Part shown: piece after piece, positions 1 through 8,829 of the stretch
Position numbering within the stretch: the first letter of the stretch is position 1
How the letters are laid out: every line of letters starts with the position of its first letter
The notes under the pieces: model-generated
The model's input: only the letters and a program-made list of their open reading frames with translations
Database searches by the model: none
Told to the model about the DNA's origin: nothing
Position numbers and translations under genes: made by a program
Source of the DNA: UBA826 sp045564655
Lineage (GTDB): Bacteria > Chloroflexota > Dehalococcoidia > Lucifugimonadales > UBA826
Reading direction: 5' to 3'
NCBI GenBank assembly: GCA_045564655.1
Contig: JBJLGX010000025.1
Coordinates: forward strand, 1-52,495
Length of the DNA stretch: 52,495 nucleotides

Positions 1-2
1 CT

Positions 3-884
3 ATGACATCTAGTCTAGACATTCTCACAGAATCCACTTTGCCTAATATGATATATAGAGGAAAAGTAAGAGATTCACATGAAATAGATGCGAACAGTCT
101 ATTAATAGTATCTACAGATCGAATTTCTGCTTACGATGTTGTAATACCAACAGCAATTCCTGGAAAAGGTGCAATATTAAACCAAATGTCAACATTCTGG
201 TTTAATAAAACAAAATCAATTATAAGTAACCATCTAATGAAACCTGCATTGGGGGATGATTCTTTACCTGAATCAATTCAAAGAAGAGCAATGTTTGTCC
301 GTAAGGCAAATCGTATAGACATAGAATGTGTTGCGAGAGGTTATATAACTGGTAGTGCTCTTGAGGAATATAACGATACCCAAACTGTTGCCAAGGTAAA
401 AATGCCAAAAAACTTGGTAGACGGAGACAAATTTCCCGAACCTATATTCACTCCAGCAACTAAAGCTTCAGAAGGACACGATCAAAATATAAGTATCGAA
501 GATATGAAAAACATTATAGGAAATGACCTTACAGATCGGCTTAAAGAACTAACCTTAAATATATATAAATATGCCCATGACTATGCAATTGAAAGAGATA
601 TCATTATTGCTGACACTAAGCTTGAATTTGGTTTCATTGATGGCGACTTATCTTTAATCGATGAGCTGTTAACACCTGATTCTAGCCGTTTTTGGGATTT
701 ACATGGGTACAGTCCAGGAAAAACTCAACCAAACTACGACAAACAATTTGTAAGAAATTGGCTCTTATCACAAGACTGGGACAGGCAGCCACCGGCACCA
801 AAATTACCTGATAATATAGTAGCTAATACTATTGCTAGATATCATGATGTATTTAACAAATTAACTAACCAAAAAATACAATAG
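3..884 (+). CDS. purC: SAICAR synthetase (phosphoribosylaminoimidazole-succinocarboxamide synthase)
   Basis: This enzyme joins aspartate to CAIR using ATP to make SAICAR, a step of cytosolic de novo purine synthesis. The 293 residues show the family signatures in order: GKVRD near residue 20, the VSTDRISAYDVV strand near 36, ECVARGYITGSAL near 108, KASEGHDQNIS near 153, and IADTKLEFG near 200. The length matches the longer (yeast ADE1-like) PurC type. The ATG lies only two bases from the window edge, so its ribosome site is not visible, but the N terminus aligns well with the family. It leads a plus-strand run with a microprotein gene and purS. Confidence 0.95.
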   Translation: MTSSLDILTESTLPNMIYRGKVRDSHEIDANSLLIVSTDRISAYDVVIPTAIPGKGAILNQMSTFWFNKTKSIISNHLMKPALGDDSLPESIQRRAMFVRKANRIDIECVARGYITGSALEEYNDTQTVAKVKMPKNLVDGDKFPEPIFTPATKASEGHDQNISIEDMKNIIGNDLTDRLKELTLNIYKYAHDYAIERDIIIADTKLEFGFIDGDLSLIDELLTPDSSRFWDLHGYSPGKTQPNYDKQFVRNWLLSQDWDRQPPAPKLPDNIVANTIARYHDVFNKLTNQKIQ

Positions 885-892
885 AGGTAGAA

Positions 893-1066
893 ATGACAAT
901 TCCTAAAAGCAAATTAACTGCAACTCAAGCAAGAGCAGCAAGAAGAAAAAGACGGGAAAGTAAACGTAAATTCACAAGATGGTTAATAGGATCAGCTTTT
1001 GGAGTTGTTGCTATTTTGTTAGTAGCGGGACTTATCTTACCTTCTATGCAAGGCTTATGGAGTTAA
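893..1066 (+). CDS. 57-residue single-span membrane microprotein between purC and purS
   Basis: This is a short gene of unknown function. It begins at an ATG preceded by GAGGTAG (884-890) and ends four bases before purS. The first 33 residues are strongly basic (an ARAARRKRRESKRK stretch). They are followed by one hydrophobic segment (roughly residues 34-52, rich in V, A, L, I) and a short tail ending GLWS. This predicts a single-pass membrane protein with a cytoplasmic basic N terminus. The good ribosome site, the tight fit between two purine genes and the coherent protein design argue that it is real. The sequence shows no enzymatic motif. Confidence 0.7.
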   Translation: MTIPKSKLTATQARAARRKRRESKRKFTRWLIGSAFGVVAILLVAGLILPSMQGLWS

Positions 1067-1070
1067 TTAT

Positions 1071-1325
1071 ATGCGCATCAAAGCGAACATATATATAAGT
1101 CTAAAGGCTAGCATCAGCGACCCTCAAGGTTTAACAATAGCACAAGGATTAAAACAACTAGGATTTAAGAGTATAGATTCAGTGAGAGCAGGAAAATACC
1201 TTGAACTAATAATTGAATCTCCTACAATCGCACAGGCCGAAAATGATATAAATCAGATGTGTGAAGAATTATTGTCAAATCCCATAATAGAAGATTTCAG
1301 ATTCGACTTAAATAGTATGGGATAA
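1071..1325 (+). CDS. purS: FGAM synthetase subunit PurS
   Basis: PurS is the small subunit that holds PurL and PurQ together in the three-part phosphoribosylformylglycinamidine synthase. The 84 residues match the usual length and fold pattern: an N-terminal strand (IYISLKASISDPQG), a helix ending QLGF, the SVRAGKYLEL strand, and a C-terminal part ending IEDFRFDL. purL and purQ do not follow here, because the next gene is convergent hisB only three bases beyond the stop. The other two subunits must be encoded elsewhere in the genome. Confidence 0.9.
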   Translation: MRIKANIYISLKASISDPQGLTIAQGLKQLGFKSIDSVRAGKYLELIIESPTIAQAENDINQMCEELLSNPIIEDFRFDLNSMG

Positions 1326-1328
1326 TTA

Positions 1329-1934
1329 TTATTTGCTAATAGTTCCTTTTGTACTTGCAACCGTTCCTGATCTGCGAGCATCTATTTCTAAAGCTTGTTT
1401 TAATGAACGGGCTAAACTCTTAAAAGTAGCTTCAGCAATATGATGATTATTCATTCCAGATAAAACTTTAACATGAAGGTTAAACCCACCTTCTCTAGAA
1501 AATGATTCCATAAAATGTCTAATTAAGTCAGATGGCAACCCCCCCAAGTCAGATTCTGTCAAAGGTGCATCAATAACTGAATATCCTCGGCCACTATAAT
1601 CAACTACTGTAAGAACTAAAGCCTCATCCAAAGGCATGTATGTATTTCCTACTCTATTGATACCAATTCCATCCCCTACAGCGTCTTTTAATGCTTTACC
1701 ACAAACTATCGCTGTATCTTCAACTAAATGATGCCACCCTACGTGTGTATCGCCTTTAGCTGATATATCTAAATCAATCAACCCATGCCTAGAAATTTGA
1801 GCTAACAAATGATCAAACATTCCATTGCCAGTATCTATTTTATAGTTACCTGAACCATCAATATCTACAGAAACCACAATCTGGGTTTCTTCAGTTTCAC
1901 GACTTTTTTTAGAAAATCTTTTTATTTTATCCAT
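1329..1934 (-). CDS. hisB: Imidazoleglycerol-phosphate dehydratase
   Basis: HisB dehydrates imidazole-glycerol phosphate to imidazole-acetol phosphate in histidine synthesis. The 201 residues correspond to the single-function dehydratase without the phosphatase domain of enteric HisB. Manganese-binding repeats are visible: GNGMFDHLLAQISRHG near residue 37, HHLVEDTAI near 68, and NNHHIAEATFKSLARSLKQA near 163. The strand MPLDEALV also fits. It is the last gene of the minus-strand his operon, two bases after hisC, and converges on purS. Confidence 0.95.
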   Translation of the reverse strand: MDKIKRFSKKSRETEETQIVVSVDIDGSGNYKIDTGNGMFDHLLAQISRHGLIDLDISAKGDTHVGWHHLVEDTAIVCGKALKDAVGDGIGINRVGNTYMPLDEALVLTVVDYSGRGYSVIDAPLTESDLGGLPSDLIRHFMESFSREGGFNLHVKVLSGMNNHHIAEATFKSLARSLKQALEIDARRSGTVASTKGTISK

Positions 1935-1936
1935 GA

Positions 1937-3022
1937 TTATCCTATAATTTCGGTCAGCGCATAAGTAAACGCACTCATCTCTTCTGGTGTTCCAATAGAC
2001 ACTCTAAGACAATCTCGTAACCTATCGGAACTATATCTTCTAACGAATATACCTCTCATACACAATTGTTCATATACATTCATAGGCTTATTTTTATCAA
2101 ATTCTATTAATATAAAATTGGCATCTGAAGGATATGGAGTTAAGTGTGGCATATTTTTTAATTTATCAAATAGATTATTTCGTTCTCTAATAATCTTATT
2201 CACATTAGTAAGTAAATAATTTTTATCTTCAAGAGAGGCCAACAGAGCTTCTTCAGCAGCATTACTGACACTGTAAGGTGGTTTTATTTGCATAATATAA
2301 TCAACAATCTTCGGATTCATCAAACCATACCCTACCCTAAGTCCAGCCAATCCAGCCCATTTACTCATAGTTCTCAAAATTATTAAATTATCATAATCTT
2401 CAATTAAGTGAGTCATACTATTGTTCCCTGAAAATTCATAGTATGCTTCGTCTATAACCACTATCAATCCTAAATCAAGCAGAAATTTAACTTGATCTTC
2501 AGTAACTGCATTACCGGTAGGGTTATTAGGAGAAGTAACAAACAATAGTTTTGCTTCCTTAGGAATATTTCGTTTTACAAAGTCTAAATCTATATTAAAA
2601 TTAGAATCTCTAGAAACATAAAAAACATCTGCTCCGGCTATTTCAGCACAAAAACTATACATTCCAAATGTAGGTTCAAAATCAACAATAATATCTCCAG
2701 GGGAGATAAACAATCTAAATATAAGATCTATTAATTCATCTGCTCCAGCTCCTACAATTATTGATTCTAATGGAATACCTGAATATTCAGCTAATGCAGC
2801 CCTAGTCCTATATTGCAATGGATCTGGATAAATATGTAATTTTGAATTTCTTATAGCACTTATAACTTTGGGAGAAGGCCCGAATGGGTTTTCATTACCA
2901 TTTAGTTTAATAATATCCTCTTTCAAAATTCCAGCTTTCTCTGCTAGAAGTTCTGGAGCATCTACTGCTTCATATGTATTGATGTTTAATATATGAGGTC
3001 TTATAAATTTTTTGATATCCAT
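1937..3022 (-). CDS. hisC: Histidinol-phosphate aminotransferase
   Basis: This PLP enzyme converts imidazole-acetol phosphate and glutamate to histidinol phosphate. The 361 residues have the class I/II aminotransferase landmarks: LNGNENPFGPSP near residue 40, SPNNPTG at 164-170, DEAYYEF at 191, and the PLP-binding lysine K221 in the stretch TMSKWAGLAGLRVGYG. The length matches HisC. It lies between hisD and hisB in the same operon. Confidence 0.95.
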   Translation of the reverse strand: MDIKKFIRPHILNINTYEAVDAPELLAEKAGILKEDIIKLNGNENPFGPSPKVISAIRNSKLHIYPDPLQYRTRAALAEYSGIPLESIIVGAGADELIDLIFRLFISPGDIIVDFEPTFGMYSFCAEIAGADVFYVSRDSNFNIDLDFVKRNIPKEAKLLFVTSPNNPTGNAVTEDQVKFLLDLGLIVVIDEAYYEFSGNNSMTHLIEDYDNLIILRTMSKWAGLAGLRVGYGLMNPKIVDYIMQIKPPYSVSNAAEEALLASLEDKNYLLTNVNKIIRERNNLFDKLKNMPHLTPYPSDANFILIEFDKNKPMNVYEQLCMRGIFVRRYSSDRLRDCLRVSIGTPEEMSAFTYALTEIIG

Positions 3023-3059
3023 AACGTAATATTAGATCAAAGTGTTGGAAAATGCTTGT

Positions 3060-4379
3060 TTATTCCAATTCTTTTCGTATTTCAGCTGCTTCCGCATGAG
3101 CAGTTAACCCTTCTTCTTTAGCTATATGTACAACAGATTCGGTTATAGACAATGAATCTTTTTTACTTAGATTTACAAACGGCACAGATTTCAAAAAAGT
3201 ATTAACTCCTAATCCAGAATTAAACCTAGCTGTTCCTGATGTAGGCATTACATGACTAGGCCCAGCCCCATAATCTCCTAAAACTTCGTGAGAAAACTCA
3301 CCTGTAAATACCATTCCAACATTTCTAATTAAAGGCAATAAGTCATTGGGATTTTCAGTATTAACAGTTAAGTGTTCTGGAGCAAATTTATTAGATAATT
3401 CAATACCCTCATATAAATCGTCTACAACTATTGCAAATCCTTTATCTGATAAAGATTTTAATATGATTTCAGATCTATCTAATCTTGAAACTCTAGAATC
3501 TATTTGAGCAATTACTTCTTCAGCAAAAGCTTTAGAGTTTGTTATTAGTATTGATTGAGCCAACACATCATGTTCTGCCTGAGCAATTAAATCTGCTGCA
3601 CAAGCCACTGGATTAGCAGAATCGTCTGCTAAAACTATTGTTTCTGTGGGGCCATAATGCCCATCTAGGCCAACATCACCATAAACCATTTTTTTTGCCA
3701 TAGTCACAAATATATTTCCAGGACCACAAATTAAATTAACAGCATTAACAGATTCCGTCCCATATGCAAAAGCTGCAATCGCTTGAGATCCACCCAAAGT
3801 GTATACATCTTTAACCTCAGCAATAAATGCTGCAGCTAATACAGCATCAGTAGGAATTCCTCTAGAGTTGGGACATGTAATTGAAATGTTTTTAACTCCT
3901 GCAACTTGTGCAGGCAAACAAGACATTAAAACTGTCGACGGATAGCTAGCAGTACCACCAGGAATATAGGCACCCACTGAATCAACAGGTATAAATTTCT
4001 GCCCATACCCTTTTGAAAAATCATCCCAATCATTTGGCATAGCAGAAATGTGAAAAGCCTTTATCCTTTCTGCAGATATTTCTAAGGCATTTTTTAAATC
4101 TGAAGAAATATTATTATAAGCATTTTCTATAATATCTGAAGGAACTTTTATATCTTTTAATAAGGTTCCATCTATTTTCTCTGTGATATCTCTTAATGCT
4201 ACATCACCTTTGTCTTTAACCTCAGATATTATAGTTTGTACATATTCTGATAACGTCATAGGTTTTCCGAATATTCTTTCTGCTGATTCAGAAACCCAAT
4301 CAGGGGTACTTTGAGCATCAAATCCTCTATTCCTTAGCAATATTTCTTTTGCTTTATCAAACCCAAAAATTTTATTCAT
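3060..4379 (-). CDS. hisD: Histidinol dehydrogenase
   Basis: HisD oxidises histidinol twice with NAD to give histidine. The 439 residues contain the family core: SVGAYIPGG near 134, the glycine-rich ICGPGN segment near 217, GPTETIVLAD near 243, and the zinc and substrate region AQAEHD (Q267, H270). FAPEHL and GDYGAGPSHVMPT follow further on. Its start overlaps the stop of the upstream phospholipase C-like gene by four bases (ATGA), so the two are probably translated together. Confidence 0.95.
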   Translation of the reverse strand: MNKIFGFDKAKEILLRNRGFDAQSTPDWVSESAERIFGKPMTLSEYVQTIISEVKDKGDVALRDITEKIDGTLLKDIKVPSDIIENAYNNISSDLKNALEISAERIKAFHISAMPNDWDDFSKGYGQKFIPVDSVGAYIPGGTASYPSTVLMSCLPAQVAGVKNISITCPNSRGIPTDAVLAAAFIAEVKDVYTLGGSQAIAAFAYGTESVNAVNLICGPGNIFVTMAKKMVYGDVGLDGHYGPTETIVLADDSANPVACAADLIAQAEHDVLAQSILITNSKAFAEEVIAQIDSRVSRLDRSEIILKSLSDKGFAIVVDDLYEGIELSNKFAPEHLTVNTENPNDLLPLIRNVGMVFTGEFSHEVLGDYGAGPSHVMPTSGTARFNSGLGVNTFLKSVPFVNLSKKDSLSITESVVHIAKEEGLTAHAEAAEIRKELE

Positions 4380-5134
4380 TTAATAAACCTATTAACTAAA
4401 CATACAATGTTTTGGTTACTTTTTTCTTCAAAGTCGCTTAATAAATTATTTGGTAATTTATTTAATATATTATCAATGCCCTTTTGAGGGTTTACTAGAA
4501 ATTTATCAACAGATTTTAATAACTCTGCCTCATCTAAATTATCTCTACGGGCAATCCTCTTACTCATTGAAATAAGTCTTTCCCAATTAAACACAGAATC
4601 TGATATCAATCTAAACATTAGATTTTTCCATTCATTAATCGGTTCATCAATCAAAAAATCAACATCTATATCAACTTTATAATCTTTCAACAGATTTGAT
4701 TTGTATTTAACTTGATCCGTCCAGTATTTTATATCAAGAGATAATTGAAATGCCCTATCCCAAATGCGTCTTTCGAAAATCACAGGAAAAATATTGTCAT
4801 CCATGAAATAAGGCCTAAAAACACTAGTAATATATGTCTCATCTAATACTAAATGAGAAGCATAACCAATCATAAATGCTTTGGTTTCTTCTGAACAATT
4901 TGTTAAATCTTTCCATTTAGGGTACTGGGATTTTAAATTAGATATACCTTCACCAACAAATTCAAAATCTAAATCTACAAAATGATATATGGATCTGTTT
5001 TTTTTAGTTAATGCTCTAATATCAGGTGAGGTAGAGCCTAGCATATATGCTTCAATATGCGCGTTTAAAAAATCCACATGCAAATCATCCATAGCACTCA
5101 ATGCAAAATAGATGTGTGTCGGTAAATTAGGCAA
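4376..5134 (-). CDS. Zinc-dependent phospholipase C-like protein inside the his operon
   Basis: The 252 residues resemble the Zn_dep_PLPC family. The N terminus has a histidine just after the start (PTHIYFALSA, H7). A GSTSPDIR segment (D38) follows, then the GYASHLVLDETYI motif (H94, D98), which matches the H-x3-D metal-binding pattern. There is no signal peptide, so it probably acts in the cytoplasm. Its substrate is unknown. It sits between hisG and hisD, 19 bases after hisG and overlapping hisD by four bases, although it has no known role in histidine synthesis. The family call is by motif resemblance; the function is open. Confidence 0.65.
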   Translation of the reverse strand: MPNLPTHIYFALSAMDDLHVDFLNAHIEAYMLGSTSPDIRALTKKNRSIYHFVDLDFEFVGEGISNLKSQYPKWKDLTNCSEETKAFMIGYASHLVLDETYITSVFRPYFMDDNIFPVIFERRIWDRAFQLSLDIKYWTDQVKYKSNLLKDYKVDIDVDFLIDEPINEWKNLMFRLISDSVFNWERLISMSKRIARRDNLDEAELLKSVDKFLVNPQKGIDNILNKLPNNLLSDFEEKSNQNIVCLVNRFIK

Positions 5135-5153
5135 ATATAATACTCTTACTTAA

Positions 5154-5873
5154 TTAAATATCATTTAAATAGATTTTAATTTTTGAAACAAACATTTCGT
5201 ATGATTTTTCTTTAGTTGAGTTGGTAAAAATAGTCTCAGAATTTCCAATTAAACAAGCTTGTGAATCCAAGATTACCCCACCAGAAATTATCTTCAAATG
5301 ATTCTCACGCATAGTTGTGCCTGTAGCAGTTACATCAACAATAATATCTGCAAATCCCATTTCTGGAGCAACTTCTAAGGTTCCACTAGATTGCACTATA
5401 GAAAAATGCGCTATCCCTTTTGATAGAAAAAATTTCTCCACTAATCTAGGGAATTTTGTAGCAATTCTAATATTGTCTCCCGATTTACGAAAATCAGATG
5501 CGAGATCTGCAAGATCTCCTATATTATCGACGTCAATCCAAGAATCAGGAATACCAATCGATAACGCACAGTTTCCAAAACCTAAAGATTCTATCAAAAC
5601 TGTAGTGGGAAAAGTATCTTGGTACAATTCAATATAACGATCATAACCTAGAATGCCTAGATCAGCTGACCCTTCCTCAACTTTACTTGTTATATCAGCA
5701 TTTCTTTGAAACATAACTATGGTGTTTTCTAAATTAGCTATTGTTCCCATATAGCGTCTTGAATTAGTCCTTTGTACTTCTAACCCTGCGTTAAGCAAAA
5801 GCTCTAATGTGTCAGTTTGTAAAGCTCCTCCGCTTGGAATTGCTATCTTTAAAATTTTATCTTTATCTACCAT
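5154..5873 (-). CDS. hisG: ATP phosphoribosyltransferase, short-form catalytic subunit
   Basis: HisG joins ATP and PRPP in the first, feedback-controlled step of histidine synthesis. The 239 residues lack the C-terminal regulatory domain of long HisG and correspond to the short form. The short form needs HisZ for activity and histidine sensing. Visible landmarks are AIPSGGALQTDTLELL at the start, GSADLGILGYDRYIE, and the PRPP loop around EMGFADIIVDVTATGTTMREN. hisZ ends 15 bases upstream on the same strand, as expected for this pairing. Confidence 0.92.
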   Translation of the reverse strand: MVDKDKILKIAIPSGGALQTDTLELLLNAGLEVQRTNSRRYMGTIANLENTIVMFQRNADITSKVEEGSADLGILGYDRYIELYQDTFPTTVLIESLGFGNCALSIGIPDSWIDVDNIGDLADLASDFRKSGDNIRIATKFPRLVEKFFLSKGIAHFSIVQSSGTLEVAPEMGFADIIVDVTATGTTMRENHLKIISGGVILDSQACLIGNSETIFTNSTKEKSYEMFVSKIKIYLNDI

Positions 5874-5888
5874 ATAAGTTATATCTCA

Positions 5889-7085
5889 TTAATTTTTAAC
5901 ACACTCCAATATGGATTCTATATTTATGGCAAATCCAATAGCTGGTAAGTTAATATCATTTCCCATAGATTTAACCAAGCCATCATATCTCCCACCCCCA
6001 CCTAATGTTTTACCAGTCCATTTACCTTCACCTTCAAGGTCAAATATAAGGCCAGTGTAATACGTCAAACCTCTTTGAATTGCAAAGTCAACTTTATATT
6101 TAACATCTAAATTTTCAATAACTCCAATTTTTTCCAAAATGGAATCCATGTAATTCTTGACCGTTGAGTCAGATTCGGTTGAAATATCTTGAGAAACAAC
6201 AAAATTATTTTTGGTAATAAACACAGACAAATCATTTAGCACAGATCTAAATGTATCTTTAGTAATACTATCCTCAGCAGCCTTAGCTAAAAATCTATCA
6301 ATAACTTGATCAAGAGTTCTTCTACCTAGATTTTCTGATAAGCGATCGTTAAAAAAAGATTTTACAGATTCATATGTCCATTTTGTATTTCCTACACTAT
6401 TAAATTTTTTAGTGTGATTATCAGATATAAACCCAATATTATAGGCTTCATCCAAAATATCTGAAATAGGAAATCCTGGATCAGCAAGATCATTTAAATG
6501 TGACAAAACAAATAATTCCATAGCATCTGTTAAATCATATTTTTTTAATATTTGTCTTATAAATCCTACATGACCAATTTTAACTACTACAGAAGACATA
6601 CCTGATTCTGCTAGGCTCATTAAAGACAATCGTAATATCAAAGCATCACTACTAATATCATCTAATCCAATAATCTCACACCCTTGTTGAGTAAATTGCC
6701 TAAACGAATGTTTATTAAAAAAAGGTTGATACCTAAATACTGGTCCTACGTATTGCCTCTTAATAGGAATTGAATATTGCTCTTTGTCTTCTAAATATGC
6801 TCTAATCACCGACGTGGTAAATTCAGGCCTCAAACTCACTCTATTTCCGCCAGGATCAATAAAAGAATATAAACTATTAGTTATTTCTCCACCTGACTTC
6901 CGAACATATAGTTCCGTAGGTTCCACTAAAGGATATTCTGATAAATTAAAATCAAATGAATTCAATTTATCAGTTATCGAACTAATTAAATCTCGTTTCG
7001 TTTGAAAATACTCTGGAGAACTGTCAAACTGTCCAAGTATAGATTTAATTTGATTATTTATAGAATTTGTTTCATTCATAGTCAT
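5889..7085 (-). CDS. hisZ: ATP phosphoribosyltransferase regulatory subunit HisZ
   Basis: HisZ is a catalytically inactive paralogue of histidyl-tRNA synthetase that activates short-form HisG. The 398 residues carry class II synthetase motifs: motif 2 (RQYVGPVFRYQPFFNKHSFR), a GLTYYTGLIFDL strand and LGGGGRYDGL near the C terminus. The HisRS anticodon domain is missing. Those losses, and its position as first gene before hisG, favour HisZ over HisS. Two ATGs lie close together (7085 and 7079), and either could start the protein. Its promoter must lie in the 76-base divergent gap with purE. Confidence 0.88.
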   Translation of the reverse strand: MTMNETNSINNQIKSILGQFDSSPEYFQTKRDLISSITDKLNSFDFNLSEYPLVEPTELYVRKSGGEITNSLYSFIDPGGNRVSLRPEFTTSVIRAYLEDKEQYSIPIKRQYVGPVFRYQPFFNKHSFRQFTQQGCEIIGLDDISSDALILRLSLMSLAESGMSSVVVKIGHVGFIRQILKKYDLTDAMELFVLSHLNDLADPGFPISDILDEAYNIGFISDNHTKKFNSVGNTKWTYESVKSFFNDRLSENLGRRTLDQVIDRFLAKAAEDSITKDTFRSVLNDLSVFITKNNFVVSQDISTESDSTVKNYMDSILEKIGVIENLDVKYKVDFAIQRGLTYYTGLIFDLEGEGKWTGKTLGGGGRYDGLVKSMGNDINLPAIGFAINIESILECVKN

Positions 7086-7161
7086 TAATCTTACATTAGT
7101 AAGTATATTTGTACTAATATCTATTTTAGACAGTTTTATAGTTATTTAGGAGACTCACAGC

Positions 7162-7656
7162 ATGAATAAAGAATCTGACAACCCAGCAGTAGCTATTCTT
7201 GGAGGAAGTAAGTCTGATTTCCCTTTTCTGAGTAAATCTGTTGAAATATTAAATGAACTTAAAATATCTAATGAATTGAAAGTTGTCTCTGCTCACAGAA
7301 CTCCTGATCTATTGTTTGAATATGCTGAAAAAATTGAATCAAGAGGCATCAAAGTAATAATTGCCGGGGCAGGTGGAGCAGCACATCTTCCAGGTATGTT
7401 AGCTTCTAAAACCTTGATTCCAGTTATAGGAGTACCTATCCCATTAAATAATCTAAACGGCCTAGACTCTCTATTATCTATAGTCCAAATGCCTAAAGGG
7501 ATACCTGTTGCTACTGTTGCAATAGGAGGTGCAGAAAATGCTGCTATACTCGCTGCTGAAATTTTAGCAATCTCAGATGAGCAAATTAGAGTTAATCTCA
7601 ATGATTGGCGATCTAACATGACTAAAAAAATCATGCTGGACCACGAAAGTAATTAA
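7162..7656 (+). CDS. purE: N5-CAIR mutase (phosphoribosylaminoimidazole carboxylase, PurE)
   Basis: PurE moves the carboxylate of N5-CAIR to carbon 4, giving CAIR. The 164 residues have the class I PurE hallmarks: ILGGSKSDFPF (residues 12-22), VSAHRTPDLL near 43, and GAGGAAHLPGMLAS near 69. An AGGAG site lies nine bases before the ATG. purK follows after two bases, so the pair works in sequence, and its product feeds PurC at the left end of the window. Confidence 0.95.
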   Translation: MNKESDNPAVAILGGSKSDFPFLSKSVEILNELKISNELKVVSAHRTPDLLFEYAEKIESRGIKVIIAGAGGAAHLPGMLASKTLIPVIGVPIPLNNLNGLDSLLSIVQMPKGIPVATVAIGGAENAAILAAEILAISDEQIRVNLNDWRSNMTKKIMLDHESN

Positions 7657-7658
7657 TC

Positions 7659-8810
7659 ATGGCCAGATCACGATTCATACCGGTAGGAAGTACTCTAGGG
7701 ATGATAGCTGGAGGTCAAATAGGTAGTTTTTTCTCCGAAGCTGCATTAAGAATGGGTTACAAAATATCCATATGGGACCCAGATATAAATGCTCCAGCAA
7801 AGAGATTGGCTACAAATGCATTTACTGGTGATTTTGACAACAAGAAATTAGAGTCTGAATTTGAAAAATCAATCTCTGCGCTCTCCATTGAATGGGAAAA
7901 TGTTCCGAGTGACTTAATAAAGAATTTAGAAAAAAATGTGGTAGTAAAACCCGGAAGCAGAAGTTTGTCTTTGGCACAAGATCGAATTAAAGAAAAAGCT
8001 TTCCTAGTAAAAAATAATTTCCCTGTCACAGAACACTTAGGAATTCATTCTTTAGATGAAATCGCCAAAGTTCCTTTTAAATTTCCTTGGATAATAAAAA
8101 CAGCAACATTAGGGTATGACGGGCACGGGCAATGGTATATCAGAAATATTGATGATGTTCACAATACATCTTCTCTGCAATCTAATAGTAGTCCTATGGT
8201 CGTAGAGAAAGTTGTTGAATATAAATGCGAATTATCCGTTGTCATAGCAATAGATGATAATAAAAACCTAATAGCCTACCCTCCCACAGAAAACATTCAT
8301 GAAAATGGGATTCTCAAAATGAGTATATCTCCAGCTCAGATTTCTAATCAAACAAAGAATGATGCTATAGATTTAGCTTCTAATGTAATAAAATCAATTG
8401 GAGATTCTGGCGTTTTTTGCGTAGAAATGTTCTTAACAAAAGATAATAATCTTCTCGTTAATGAAATAGCTCCACGTCCACATAACTCAGGTCACCACAC
8501 AATCGATACTTTCACTATATCGCAATATGAACATCAAGTAAGAATATTAACTGGGTTACCCGTAAAAACTCCTGTTATGCTCAGCAAATCTGTGCTTCTA
8601 AACGTATTAGGCGATGAATTTACAAACTTAATAAATAGTAACAACTTAGTGAAAATATTAAATTCATTAGACGCAAAATTATATCTTTACGGTAAATCTA
8701 GTGTGAGGCCTGGGAGAAAAATGGGACATATTTTATTCTGTGGGTCATCCCGTAAGGACTTAATCATACAAGCGCAAAAATGCCAAGATTTGATTTCAAT
8801 AAAAGGTTAA
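7659..8810 (+). CDS. purK: N5-carboxyaminoimidazole ribonucleotide synthase
   Basis: PurK is an ATP-grasp enzyme that makes N5-CAIR from AIR, bicarbonate and ATP. The 383 residues start with the dinucleotide-fold-like LGMIAGGQIGSFFSEAA. They continue with IIKTATLGYDGHGQWYI near residue 145, VEKVVEYKCELSVV, and the ATP-grasp metal site VNEIAPRPHNSGHHTID near 268. It directly follows purE, and the start codon is two bases beyond the purE stop. Confidence 0.95.
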   Translation: MARSRFIPVGSTLGMIAGGQIGSFFSEAALRMGYKISIWDPDINAPAKRLATNAFTGDFDNKKLESEFEKSISALSIEWENVPSDLIKNLEKNVVVKPGSRSLSLAQDRIKEKAFLVKNNFPVTEHLGIHSLDEIAKVPFKFPWIIKTATLGYDGHGQWYIRNIDDVHNTSSLQSNSSPMVVEKVVEYKCELSVVIAIDDNKNLIAYPPTENIHENGILKMSISPAQISNQTKNDAIDLASNVIKSIGDSGVFCVEMFLTKDNNLLVNEIAPRPHNSGHHTIDTFTISQYEHQVRILTGLPVKTPVMLSKSVLLNVLGDEFTNLINSNNLVKILNSLDAKLYLYGKSSVRPGRKMGHILFCGSSRKDLIIQAQKCQDLISIKG

Positions 8811-8829
8811 TTTTATAGGGTAGTAAAAT

